DNA of 64,000 bases from Sphingobium fuliginis. Its GTDB lineage: Bacteria; Pseudomonadota; Alphaproteobacteria; Sphingomonadales; Sphingomonadaceae. Below are positions 8,572 through 17,572 of the stretch, one piece after another. The notes under the pieces are model-generated. The model worked only from the letters and a program-made list of their open reading frames with translations, was not told where the DNA came from and made no database searches. The DNA is taken from the NCBI RefSeq assembly GCF_004152845.1, contig NZ_SEON01000004.1, positions 62,001-126,000 on the forward strand, given 5' to 3'. Each line of letters begins with the position of its first letter. Position 1 is the first letter of the stretch. The translations under genes were made by a program, and so were the position numbers.

Positions 8572-8778
8572 CCGGCCATCCTCACCATAAATTTTTGATA
8601 TGGCAGAATGCTATAATATTCCGTGCGCGCATAAAGCAATCCCCTAAAAGTGGCTGGCATGACAGCGGCAGGGCAGCCTTGTGACCGGTCTCACCGGCGT
8701 ACCCGCCCGCTTGCCTTGGAGGGGAGGGCGGCAGCGCTTTCCTGAATCAGGGATTGGCCTGGATCAAGAGGGACGGGA

Positions 8779-10308
8779 ATGCCGGAACAGCAACAATCCG
8801 ATTTCGACATCGTGGTCGTGGGCGGCGGCAATGCCGCGCTCTGCGCCGCGATCAGCGCCGCCAATGAGGGGAGCCGTGTCCTCCTGCTGGAACGTTCCCC
8901 GGTGGAGGAGCGGGGCGGGAACTCCGCCTATACCGACGGGCTGATGCGCACCGTCTATGACGGCGCCGACGACATCCGCGCCTATTGCCCGGATCTCACG
9001 GACGAGGAAGTCGCGGTCAGCGACTTCGGCACCTATACCGAGGAACAGTTTTTCGACGACATGGGCGAGATCACCCAATATCGCACCGATCCCGACCTGT
9101 GCGAAATCCTGGTGAAGCGCAGCCGGGAGACCATCCTGTGGATGCGCGATCAGGGCGTCCGCTTCTTCCCCAATTTCGGGCGGCAGGCCTATCGCGTGAA
9201 CGGCCGCTTCAAATTCTGGGGCGGCGCCACCATCGCCGTGGCCAGCGGCGGCCCCGGCCTGGTCGATGCGCTGTACAATGCGGCGGAAAAGCGCGGCGTG
9301 GAAATCCGCTACAATGCCTGGGTCCGCGATCTGCTGCGCGACGAAAGCGGGATTTCCGGCGTCACGCTGCTCAATGGGCAGGGCGAGATCGAAACCATCC
9401 ATGCGCGGGCCGTCGTGCTGGCCTGCGGCGGGTTCGAGGCGAATGCCGAATGGCGCGCCCGCTATCTGGGGCCGGGCTGGGATCTGGCGAAGGTTCGCGG
9501 TTCGCGCTTCAACACCGGCGACGGCCTGTCCATGGCTCTCGCCGCCGGCGCGCAATCCTATGGGCACTGGTCGGGTTGTCATGCCGTGTCCTGGGAACGC
9601 AACGCACAGGATTTCGGCGATCTCGCACTGACGCCACAATATCAGCGTCATTCCTATCCGCTCTGCATCATGGTCAATCGCGACGGAAAACGATTTGTCG
9701 ACGAAGGCGCCGACTTCCGTAACTACACCTATGCGAAATATGGGCAGGCGGTATTGCAGCAACCCGGACAGGTGGCATGGCAAGTCTATGACTCCAAGGT
9801 CAATCATTTGCTGCGCGACGAATATCGCACGCGCCAGGTCACCAAGGTCGTCGCCCAATCCATCGAGGAGCTGGCCGACAGGATCGGAGAAATAAACAAG
9901 GATCAATTCTTGGAAACGGTCGCGGAATTCAACGCATCGGTGAAGACCGACATGCCGTTCGACCCCAATATCAAGGACGGACGCAGCGCCTCCAGCAACG
10001 GCGTCGTCCGCAGCAACTGGGCCAACAGCATCGATACCGGGCCGTTCGAAGCCTATGCGGTGACTTGCGGCGTCACCTTCACCTTCGGCGGCATCAGGGT
10101 TTCGACGGAAGGCGAGGTCATCGACACCAACGGCCACGCCATCCCCGGCCTGTTCGCGGCGGGGGAGATGGTCGGCGGCATATTCTACTTCAACTATCCC
10201 GGCGCGAGCGGCCTGACCAGCGGAGCCGTCTTCGGCCGCCTCGCGGGCGGCAGCGCCGCCGCCTACGCCAAGTCCGCATCGCGGAAGCCCGCGCTGTCCG
10301 TCGCCTGA
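8779..10308 (+). CDS. FAD-dependent dehydrogenase, TcuA/fumarate-reductase flavoprotein family
   Basis: 509 residues. FAD dinucleotide fold DIVVVGGGNAALCAAISAAN, then LLLERSP and RGGNSAYTDG, which resembles the start of tricarballylate dehydrogenase TcuA and related flavoproteins. The C-terminal FAD motif VTCGVTFTFGGIRVSTEGEV...GLFAAGEMVGG and NYPGASGLTSGAVFGRLAG is that of the fumarate reductase/succinate dehydrogenase group. GAGGGACGGGA precedes the ATG. It likely inserts or removes a C=C bond next to a carboxylate or ketone. First gene of an operon with two MmgE/PrpD proteins and an aldehyde dehydrogenase. Alternatively it could be a 3-ketosteroid-dehydrogenase-like enzyme. Confidence 0.88.
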   Translation: MPEQQQSDFDIVVVGGGNAALCAAISAANEGSRVLLLERSPVEERGGNSAYTDGLMRTVYDGADDIRAYCPDLTDEEVAVSDFGTYTEEQFFDDMGEITQYRTDPDLCEILVKRSRETILWMRDQGVRFFPNFGRQAYRVNGRFKFWGGATIAVASGGPGLVDALYNAAEKRGVEIRYNAWVRDLLRDESGISGVTLLNGQGEIETIHARAVVLACGGFEANAEWRARYLGPGWDLAKVRGSRFNTGDGLSMALAAGAQSYGHWSGCHAVSWERNAQDFGDLALTPQYQRHSYPLCIMVNRDGKRFVDEGADFRNYTYAKYGQAVLQQPGQVAWQVYDSKVNHLLRDEYRTRQVTKVVAQSIEELADRIGEINKDQFLETVAEFNASVKTDMPFDPNIKDGRSASSNGVVRSNWANSIDTGPFEAYAVTCGVTFTFGGIRVSTEGEVIDTNGHAIPGLFAAGEMVGGIFYFNYPGASGLTSGAVFGRLAGGSAAAYAKSASRKPALSVA

Positions 10309-10332
10309 TCCCTTATCGAAGAAAGTTCCTCC

Positions 10333-11739
10333 ATGAACGCATCCAGCAAATTCGTCGTCCCCGGCGCAACCCGCGACATCGCGGATTTCGCCGCGACCCT
10401 GCAATATCGGGACATTCCCGACGACCTGATCCTGAACGCCAAGCAGTGCATCCGCGACAGCCTGGGCTGCGCCGTGTTCGGCGCGCCGACCCCCTGGGTG
10501 CAGGCGGTGGTCCGCACCGTCGGCCTTCTCGGCCAGAAGCCCAGCGCCAGCGCCTGGGGCATGAAGGTCAAGGCCGATCCGCTCGGCGCCGCCTTCATCA
10601 ACGGCACGGCGGCGCAGGGCTATGAACTGGACGATTGCCACGACCAGTCCATGTCGCATTATGGCGCGGGCGTCGTCCCCGCCGTGATCGCCTGTTCGGA
10701 GGGCGCATTCGGCGCCTTCACCGGCAAGGACATGATCCGCGCCACCGTCGCGGGCTATGAGCTGGGCACGCGCATCGGCAACACGGTCAGCCCGTCGGCC
10801 TTCCATCGCGGGTTCCATCCCTGCGGCCTTACCAGCACCTTCGGTTCGGCGGCCGCCATCGCCAAGCTGCTGGACCTCGACACCGATCGATATGTGAGCG
10901 CGCTGGGCCTGGCGGGCAGCCAGGCGGCGGGGCTGATGGCGTCGCAATTCGGCGCGATGGCCAAGCGCTTCCATTCCGGCAAGGCGTCGCAGAACGGCAT
11001 CATCGCCGCGCTCTGCGCCCGCGAGGGGCTGACCGGCGTGCGCGACGTGCTGGAGGCGCCCTATGGCGGCTTCTGCTCCACTTACTCCGCCGAATATGAT
11101 CTGAGCTTCGCCACCGACGGCTTGGGCACCGATTGGGAGATGCGCCGCAACGGCTTCAAGCGCTATTCCTCGCTCGCCAGCAGCCAGACCACAGTGGACG
11201 CCCTGCGCGCCATCCGGGAAAAGGCAGGCATCCGGGGCGAGGATGTGGAGAAGGTCCGCGTCGGCACGACCGAGATGGTCTTCGTCCATTGCGGCTGGCC
11301 CTATGTCCCCAATGGGGAGACGATCAGCGCGCAGATGAACCTGCCCTATACCGGCGCGGTGACGCTGCTGGAGGGCAATGCCTTCATCGACCAATATACG
11401 GACGAAAAGCTGACCGATCCGAAGATCATCGACCTCGCCAACCGGATCGAGGTCTATGTCGATCCCGAGTTGGACGCGCGCGAGAAGCACCAGATGCGCG
11501 CCGTCCGCGTCACCGTGACGATGAAGGACGGGACCGAGCATTTCCACGAGCAGACCTATCGCAGCGGCCATTGGCGCAATCCGATGTCGGACGAGGTGCT
11601 GAAGGAGAAATTCCGCGATCTCGCCAGCCGTCAACTGACCGGGCAAGCCGTGGCCGAGATCGAACGCATCATCGACAATCTGGAAAATGAGGAAGCGCCC
11701 GCCATCGCCCTTGGCGCCGCGCTGCAACAGGTCCGCTGA
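10333..11739 (+). CDS. MmgE/PrpD family protein (first of a tandem pair)
   Basis: 468 residues, normal for the family (2-methylcitrate dehydratase, cis-aconitate decarboxylase, iminodisuccinate epimerase). Characteristic segments are LILNAKQCIRDSLGCAVFGA, FINGTAAQGYELDDCHDQSMSHYG, GYELGTRIGN, FHRGFHPCGLTSTFGSAAA, AGLMASQFGAMAKRFHSGKASQNG and KRYSSLASSQTTVDAL. The D-D-C-H segment lines the family active site. It follows the TcuA-like flavoprotein by 24 bp and ends 1 bp before the second MmgE/PrpD gene. The substrate is presumably a polycarboxylate, judged from family and neighbours. Confidence 0.9.
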   Translation: MNASSKFVVPGATRDIADFAATLQYRDIPDDLILNAKQCIRDSLGCAVFGAPTPWVQAVVRTVGLLGQKPSASAWGMKVKADPLGAAFINGTAAQGYELDDCHDQSMSHYGAGVVPAVIACSEGAFGAFTGKDMIRATVAGYELGTRIGNTVSPSAFHRGFHPCGLTSTFGSAAAIAKLLDLDTDRYVSALGLAGSQAAGLMASQFGAMAKRFHSGKASQNGIIAALCAREGLTGVRDVLEAPYGGFCSTYSAEYDLSFATDGLGTDWEMRRNGFKRYSSLASSQTTVDALRAIREKAGIRGEDVEKVRVGTTEMVFVHCGWPYVPNGETISAQMNLPYTGAVTLLEGNAFIDQYTDEKLTDPKIIDLANRIEVYVDPELDAREKHQMRAVRVTVTMKDGTEHFHEQTYRSGHWRNPMSDEVLKEKFRDLASRQLTGQAVAEIERIIDNLENEEAPAIALGAALQQVR

Positions 11740-11740
11740 C

Positions 11741-13162
11741 ATGACATTATCGCAGACATTCGGTGAATTCGCCGCGCATTTCCCTTCGGCCGGGATGCCG
11801 CCCGAAGTGCGGGAGGCGGCGCGCTGGCACATGATCGACTCGATCGGCGTGTCCATCGCCGGGGCCAATCCCAAGGAGGAAAGCGGCGCGGCCTTCGGGC
11901 GTCTCGTGGCGCAATGGGCCAAGGGAAAGGGCGATGTGAAGGCCGCCTCCCTCTTCGGCTTCGACAGGCAGGCCCGCGCCGAACTGGCGGCGCTGGTCAA
12001 CGGATCGCTGGCCCAGGCGCTGGAGATGGACGACAAGCATGGCTCCTCCCTGGCCCGTCCCGGATCGACCGTCGTGCCCGCCGTGCTGGCGGCGGCGGAG
12101 GCGGAGGGCCTGTCCCTCGCGGCGGCCATCGACGCGGCCGTCGTCGGCTATGAGGTGATGATCCGGCTGGGCTTCGTGGCCGGCGACCGCTTCCTGGAGC
12201 GCGGCTATCATACCAGTTCGCTGATCGGCTCCTTCGGCGTGGCGGCGGCCATCGGGCGGCTGCGCGGCGCGACGCCGGCGCAGATCGCGGACGCCATGGG
12301 CATTGCGGGCACCTTCGCCTCCGGCATTCAGGAATCGACCCGTACCGGCTCGACGTCCAAGATATTGCACGGCGGCTGGGGCGCGCATGCGGGCATGCTC
12401 GCCATCGACCTCGCCATGGCGGGGATCACCGGTCCCGACACGGTGTTCGAGGGCAAGTTCGGTTTCTTCGAGACGCATTTGACCCCGATCACCGGTCAGC
12501 TCGACTTCGCCCGCGCTGCCGAGGGGCTGGGCACGCGCTGGTACCTGCCGGAAACCGCCTACAAGCCCTATCCCTGCTGCCAGTTGCTGCACGCCTTCAT
12601 CGAGGCATCGAAGCAGGTGCTGGCCGACTTTGCCCGCGATGGGGTGACGGTGGCGGAGATCGAGAGCGTGCATTGCCAGCTCGCGGAGCCGGGCCTGACG
12701 CTCGTCACCGAACCCCGCGACCGCAAGAAAGCGCCGAAGACGCCGCATGAAGGCCGGTTCAGCCTGTTCTTCGGGGTCGCGGCGGCTTTGGTCGATGGCG
12801 ATGTCGGGCTGGAGACCTTCCTGTCCGAGCGGCTGGACGATGATCGCATCCTGACCCTCGCGCAGAAGATCGAGGCGTCGGTCGATCCGGAGTCCGACTA
12901 TCCGGCCCATTGCCCGGCGCGACTGACCGTGCAGGCGGCGGGGCGCCGCTATTTCAAGCATGTGCCCTATCATCCCGGATCGCCGGAAGCGGCCCTCTCC
13001 CGCGCCGACGTGCTGGCGAAGTTCGAGCGCAACACGCGCTGGCATTTCGGGGATGGCGCCGTGTCGGTGGCCGAAGCCATGGGCGAAACGCCCGAGGCGG
13101 AGTCCCTGTCGGACATGCTGCGTCCTATCCGGGCGGTCGAAACGCTGCGTCAGGCGTCATGA
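11741..13162 (+). CDS. MmgE/PrpD family protein (second of a tandem pair)
   Basis: 473 residues starting at ATG 11741, one base after the preceding stop. Family segments: REAARWHMIDSIGVSIAGAN, LVNGSLAQALEMDDKHGSSLARPGSTVVPAVLAAAE, GYEVMIRLG, YHTSSLIGSFGVAAAIGRL and TGSTSKILHGGWGAHAGMLA, then YKPYPCCQLLHAFIEAS. It is clearly diverged from its neighbour, so this is not a recent duplication. The pair may form a hetero-oligomer or catalyse successive hydration or decarboxylation steps. The stop overlaps the next start (ATGA). Confidence 0.9.
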   Translation: MTLSQTFGEFAAHFPSAGMPPEVREAARWHMIDSIGVSIAGANPKEESGAAFGRLVAQWAKGKGDVKAASLFGFDRQARAELAALVNGSLAQALEMDDKHGSSLARPGSTVVPAVLAAAEAEGLSLAAAIDAAVVGYEVMIRLGFVAGDRFLERGYHTSSLIGSFGVAAAIGRLRGATPAQIADAMGIAGTFASGIQESTRTGSTSKILHGGWGAHAGMLAIDLAMAGITGPDTVFEGKFGFFETHLTPITGQLDFARAAEGLGTRWYLPETAYKPYPCCQLLHAFIEASKQVLADFARDGVTVAEIESVHCQLAEPGLTLVTEPRDRKKAPKTPHEGRFSLFFGVAAALVDGDVGLETFLSERLDDDRILTLAQKIEASVDPESDYPAHCPARLTVQAAGRRYFKHVPYHPGSPEAALSRADVLAKFERNTRWHFGDGAVSVAEAMGETPEAESLSDMLRPIRAVETLRQAS

Positions 13163-14631
13163 GCGTGGAGCGGTTCGACCGGCTGTTCATCGGCGGCGAA
13201 TGGGTCGCGCCCCGCGCCGCTGGCCGAATCGCGAGCATCGATCCTTCCACCGAGGATGTCTGGGCGGAGGTCGCGTCCGCCGATGCGGCCGATGTCGAGG
13301 ATGCGGTCGCCGCCGCCCGCGCCGCCATGGCCGGTCCATGGGGCCGCACCGCGCCGACCGAACGCGGCGCGCTGATCGCCCGGTTCGCGGACCTGGTCCG
13401 CCGCGACGCCGCCCGGCTGGCCGAGATCGAGAGCCGCGACAATGGCAAGCCGCTGCGCGACACGCTGGGCGAGGTGCAGCGGGCGGCGGACTGGCTGACC
13501 TTCTTCGCCGGGGCAGCGGACAAGGTGAATGGGGAGCAGATACCCTATCGGCCCGACGCGCTGGCTTATACCAGGCTGGAGCCGGTCGGCGTGGTGGCGG
13601 CGATCCTGCCGTGGAATTCCCCCATCTCGCTCGCCTCATGGAAGCTGGGGCCGGGCCTCGCCGCCGGCAACGTCATGATCCTGAAGCCCGCCGAGCAGAC
13701 TCCGGCCAGCCTGCTCGCTCTGGCGGCGCTGGCGGAAGAAGCGGGCTTCCCCGCCGGCGTCGTCAATGTGCTGCCGGGCGACGGCGCCGTGGGCGCGGCG
13801 CTTTCCGCCCATCCCGGCGTCGCGAAGGTCAGCTTCACCGGATCGCATGAAACCGCGATCCGCATCATGCAGGGCGCGAGCGCGAACCTGAAGCGCTGCT
13901 CCTTCGAATGCGGCGGCAAGTCTCCGTTCATCGTCTTTGCCGATGCGGATTTCGACAGGGCGCTGTCCGTCGCGACGCACAGCGCCTTCCGCTCGACCGG
14001 GCAGTCCTGCTCCACCGCATCGCGCATCTTCGTGGAGCGGCCGATCTATGAACGTTTCGCGGCCGGCCTGGCCGAGCGGGCGAAGCGGATACGTCCTGGC
14101 CCGCCCTTCGATCCCCGCACCCATATCGGGCCACAGACCTCCGCCGAACAGCGGGACAAGACTGAAGCCTATATCGGTCTGGGACATGAAAGCGGCGCGC
14201 GCCTGCTGGCGGGAGGAGGACGGCCGGAGGGCCTTTCAAGAGGCTATTTCGTCCAGCCCACCGTCTTTGCCGATGTCGACAACCGGTCGCGTCTGGCGCA
14301 GGAGGAGATATTCGGGCCGGTGACGGCGGTCATGCCGTTCGATGGCGAGGAAGAAGCCGTCTCCCTTGCCAACGACACGCGCTATGGGCTGGTCGGCGGC
14401 TTGTGGACCAGGGATGTGTCCCGCGCCCATCGCGTCGCTGCCCGCATCGAAAGCGGCCTCGTATCGGTCAACACTTTCCGCCCCGTGCACTTCATGCTGC
14501 CCTATGGCGGGTATAAGATGAGCGGGATCGGGCGCGAAAACGGGTTCGACGCAATCCGGGAGTTCACCGAGACCAAGACGGTCGTCATCGATCTGTCCCA
14601 CGCGATTCCGCCTGATCCATTTGCGGATTGA
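13159..14631 (+). CDS. NAD(P)-dependent aldehyde dehydrogenase
   Basis: 490 residues from ATG 13159, which overlaps the MmgE/PrpD stop. The frame opens further upstream, but only inside the previous gene. ALDH landmarks: ILPWNSPISLASWKLGPGLAAGN, LKPAEQTPAS, GSHETA, general base in FECGGKSP, cysteine in FRSTGQSCSTASR, and EEIFGPVTAVMPF with PYGGYKMSGIGRENG at the C-terminus. Last gene of the TcuA-like operon, and only distantly similar to the aldehyde dehydrogenase at 1585. It would oxidise an aldehyde, perhaps a semialdehyde left after decarboxylation (inference). Confidence 0.93.
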   Translation: MSVERFDRLFIGGEWVAPRAAGRIASIDPSTEDVWAEVASADAADVEDAVAAARAAMAGPWGRTAPTERGALIARFADLVRRDAARLAEIESRDNGKPLRDTLGEVQRAADWLTFFAGAADKVNGEQIPYRPDALAYTRLEPVGVVAAILPWNSPISLASWKLGPGLAAGNVMILKPAEQTPASLLALAALAEEAGFPAGVVNVLPGDGAVGAALSAHPGVAKVSFTGSHETAIRIMQGASANLKRCSFECGGKSPFIVFADADFDRALSVATHSAFRSTGQSCSTASRIFVERPIYERFAAGLAERAKRIRPGPPFDPRTHIGPQTSAEQRDKTEAYIGLGHESGARLLAGGGRPEGLSRGYFVQPTVFADVDNRSRLAQEEIFGPVTAVMPFDGEEEAVSLANDTRYGLVGGLWTRDVSRAHRVAARIESGLVSVNTFRPVHFMLPYGGYKMSGIGRENGFDAIREFTETKTVVIDLSHAIPPDPFAD

Positions 14632-14634
14632 GGA

Positions 14635-14651
14635 CCCTCGAGTCCCGAGGG
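14635..14651 (+). terminator. Hairpin after the aldehyde dehydrogenase operon
   Basis: CCCTCG at 14635-14640 and CGAGGG at 14646-14651 form a 6-bp GC-rich stem with a 5-base loop, four bases after the stop codon. There is no run of T behind it, so it is at best a weak intrinsic terminator. The rest of the 163-bp gap before the cyanophycin synthetase shows no gene. Confidence 0.4.
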
Positions 14652-14794
14652 CAAGTCGATGGACAGTTGTCGGTCCCGGGAAATCGACATGACATAAGTT
14701 AAACCTGCCCTTCATCCCCAATTCCGCTGGAACGGAAGTCGGCCGAGCCCGTTGGATCGGAGCTGCCGGCCAGGTAGCCCAGTGGAGCTTCTTC

Positions 14795-17572
14795 ATGAAT
14801 GAGATATTCCAGCACGCGACCGCCGATCCCGGTGCGGTCGCGTCGGGACCCTGCCTGACCGTTGTCGAGCGCAGCCTGTATCGCGGCGCCCATATCTTCG
14901 GCATGCGGCCGATGGCCCGCATTCAGGTGGACCTTGGCAGGCTGGAGGCATGGCCGACCGACCGCCTGCCGCTTTTCACCGAACAGTTGCTGGCCCGCCT
15001 GCCCGGCCTCGCCAATCATGGTTGCAGCTATCGACAGGCCGGCGGTTTCGTCCGGCGGCTGCATCAGGGGACATGGCTCGGCCATGTGATCGAACATGTG
15101 GCGCTGGAACTCCAGACCATGGCGGGAAGCCCGGTGAGCCGGGGCAAGACGCGCTCCGTCAAGGGGAAGCCGGGGTTCTACAACATCCTTTTCACCTATG
15201 GCGACGAACAGGCCGGCATGGCGGCGGGCGCCTTCGCCATCGCACTGGTCGCTTCGCTGCTGCCGGAAGGTCTGGGCGAGGTGAAGGGGCTGGAGAAGCT
15301 GGGCGTTCAGATGCCCGCCGATCCGCAGGATGCCGATGCCCTGATCCGGTCCTTGCGGGAGATATTGCGCCGGAACGCGCTGGGTCCGACCACGGCCTCG
15401 CTTGTGGCGGCCGCCCGGCGCAGGGGCATCCCGGTCACGCGCCTCAATGAGCAGAGCCTGATCCAGTTCGGCTATGGCAGCAGGCAGAAGCGCATCCGCG
15501 CAAGCATCACCGGCGACACGTCGCAGATCGCCGTCGACATCGCAGGCGACAAGAGCCTGACCAAGAAGCTGCTGGACGAGGCCGGCCTGCCGGTCCCCAG
15601 GGGCGTGGTCGTGCGTTCCGAGGAAGAAGCGGTCGGCGCGGCGCGGCGGCTGCGCATGCCTCTGGTGGTGAAGCCGCTCGACGGCAATCATGGACGCGGC
15701 GTCACCACGCAGGTCCGGGACGAGGCCGCGCTTCGCGCCGCGGTGATGCGCGCCCGGCAGCATGGCCGCCGGGTCATCGTGGAGGAGCAGCTGCCCGGCG
15801 ACGATCACCGCATCCTGGTGGTGGCCGGGAAGGTCGTCGCCGTGGCGCAGCGCATGCCCGCCGAAGTCGTGGGTGACGGCTTCAGCACCATCGGCCAGCT
15901 TATCGACCGGGTGAACGACGATCCGCGGCGGGGGCGGGGGCATGAAAATGCGCTGACCCGTATCGTCGCGGACGATGCGATGATCGCCCTGCTCGCCAAA
16001 GACGGCATGACGCTTGGAACGGTGCCGGGCGTTGGCAAGAGGGTTCGCCTGCGCGACACGGCGAACCTTTCCACCGGCGGAACGGCGGTGGACCGGACCG
16101 ACGACATCCATCCGGACAATCGCCTGATCGCCGAGCAGGCGGCCGCCGCTGCCGGACTGGACATTTGCGGGATCGATTTCCTGTCGCCCGACATAGCCCG
16201 TTCCGTGCGGGAGACGGGCGGCGGCATCGTGGAGCTGAACGCCGCGCCGGGTTTCCGCATGCACCTCGAACCATCGAGCGGCAGGGCCCGCGACGTGGCC
16301 GGTCCTGTGATCGACGCCCTCTTTCCGCGTGGCCGCTCCAGCCGCATCCCGATCTTCTCCATCACCGGGACGAACGGCAAGTCGACCACGGTGCGCATGG
16401 TCGGGCGGATCCTCTGCCAGCATGGCCTGAACGTCGGCATGACAACCACGTCCGGCGTCTATTTCAACGGCCATCTGCTGAAGAAGGCGGACGCCAGCGG
16501 GCCGCGCAGCGCGCGCATGGTCCTGCGCAACCCCTCCGTCGATGTGGCGGTGCTGGAAACGGCGCGCGGCGGCATATTGCGGGAGGGGCTGGGCTATGAC
16601 GGGGCGGATGTCGGCGCCGTGCTCAACGTCACCGCCGATCATCTGGGCCTGAAGGGCATCGATACCGTGGAAGCGCTGGCCGACGTCAAGGGCGTCGTGG
16701 TGGAGAATGTCGCCCGCAGGGGATTTTCGATCCTGAACGCCGACGATCCCATGTGCCGGCGCATCGCCCGCCATGCGCGGGGACGGATCGTCTGGTTCTC
16801 GCTCGAAGGCGGCGCGCGCATGGCGGAAATGCTGCGCCGTCACCTGCTGGCGGGCGGCCTGGCGGTCACCCGCGATCCGGACGAGACGGGCGGCACCATC
16901 GTCATCCATCGCGGCGAGGAGCGGATCGCCCTGATGCCCGCGTCGGAAATCCCGGCCACGCTGGGCGGCATAGCGGAATTCAACATCGCCAATGCCCTGG
17001 CGGCGGTGGCGATGTGCTTCGCCCATGGCGTCCCGCTGGACGCGATCCGCGAAGGGCTGCGCGCCTTCACCTCCAGCTTCGAGGAGTCGCCGGGGCGGCT
17101 CAACATGATGGAGCGGGACGGCATCCGCATCATCGTCGACTATGCCCATAATCCTGCTGGCCTGATCGCCCTGGGACAGGTGGTCGACCGGCTGCGCGGC
17201 GCCCATGGACGCGCGGTGGGGATGGTGAGCATTCCCGGCGACCGGCGCGACTGCGACATTGTCGAGATGGGGCAGATCGCGGCCGGCGTCTTCGACGAGA
17301 TCATATTCCGCGAGGCGCCGGACGGACGCGGCCGGCCCCGGGGCGAGACCAATGCCTTGTTGTCCCAGGGCGCATTGAGGGCCGGCATGCCGAACGAGCG
17401 CATCCACCGGATCGTGGATGAGTTCGAGGCGGTCGAGGCCGTGCTGTGCAAGGGCCGGCCCGGCGACCTGCTGGTGATCCTGCCCACATCGGTCGAAAAG
17501 GTCTGGCGACAGGTACAGCAATTCGGGTCGCCGGCGGCGGCCGGAGAGCAGATGGTGCCGGCCCATGTCTGA
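14795..17572 (+). CDS. cphA: Cyanophycin synthetase
   Basis: 925 residues, slightly above the usual 870-900. Three parts are visible. The N-terminal domain (about 1-165) carries VDLGRLE, LPGLANHGCSYRQAGGFVRRL and GTWLGHVIEHVALELQ. An ATP-grasp domain (about 220-490) with KSLTKKLLDEAGLPVPRG and PLVVKPLDGNHGRGV adds aspartate. A Mur-ligase-like domain with P-loop SITGTNGKSTTVRMVG (about residue 524) attaches arginine through an isopeptide bond. It makes multi-L-arginyl-poly-L-aspartate storage granules from Asp and Arg. Its stop overlaps the next start by 8 bases (ATGTCTGA). Both active centres are present, so it looks like a primer-using CphA1 rather than CphA2. Confidence 0.96.
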   Translation: MNEIFQHATADPGAVASGPCLTVVERSLYRGAHIFGMRPMARIQVDLGRLEAWPTDRLPLFTEQLLARLPGLANHGCSYRQAGGFVRRLHQGTWLGHVIEHVALELQTMAGSPVSRGKTRSVKGKPGFYNILFTYGDEQAGMAAGAFAIALVASLLPEGLGEVKGLEKLGVQMPADPQDADALIRSLREILRRNALGPTTASLVAAARRRGIPVTRLNEQSLIQFGYGSRQKRIRASITGDTSQIAVDIAGDKSLTKKLLDEAGLPVPRGVVVRSEEEAVGAARRLRMPLVVKPLDGNHGRGVTTQVRDEAALRAAVMRARQHGRRVIVEEQLPGDDHRILVVAGKVVAVAQRMPAEVVGDGFSTIGQLIDRVNDDPRRGRGHENALTRIVADDAMIALLAKDGMTLGTVPGVGKRVRLRDTANLSTGGTAVDRTDDIHPDNRLIAEQAAAAAGLDICGIDFLSPDIARSVRETGGGIVELNAAPGFRMHLEPSSGRARDVAGPVIDALFPRGRSSRIPIFSITGTNGKSTTVRMVGRILCQHGLNVGMTTTSGVYFNGHLLKKADASGPRSARMVLRNPSVDVAVLETARGGILREGLGYDGADVGAVLNVTADHLGLKGIDTVEALADVKGVVVENVARRGFSILNADDPMCRRIARHARGRIVWFSLEGGARMAEMLRRHLLAGGLAVTRDPDETGGTIVIHRGEERIALMPASEIPATLGGIAEFNIANALAAVAMCFAHGVPLDAIREGLRAFTSSFEESPGRLNMMERDGIRIIVDYAHNPAGLIALGQVVDRLRGAHGRAVGMVSIPGDRRDCDIVEMGQIAAGVFDEIIFREAPDGRGRPRGETNALLSQGALRAGMPNERIHRIVDEFEAVEAVLCKGRPGDLLVILPTSVEKVWRQVQQFGSPAAAGEQMVPAHV

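Noticed and set aside
8764..12129. Minus-strand open frame of over 1100 codons
   Set aside because: It is antisense to clear TcuA-like and MmgE/PrpD genes. Its composition is the Arg/Ala/Gly/His-rich pattern of frames opposite GC-rich coding DNA, with no domain.
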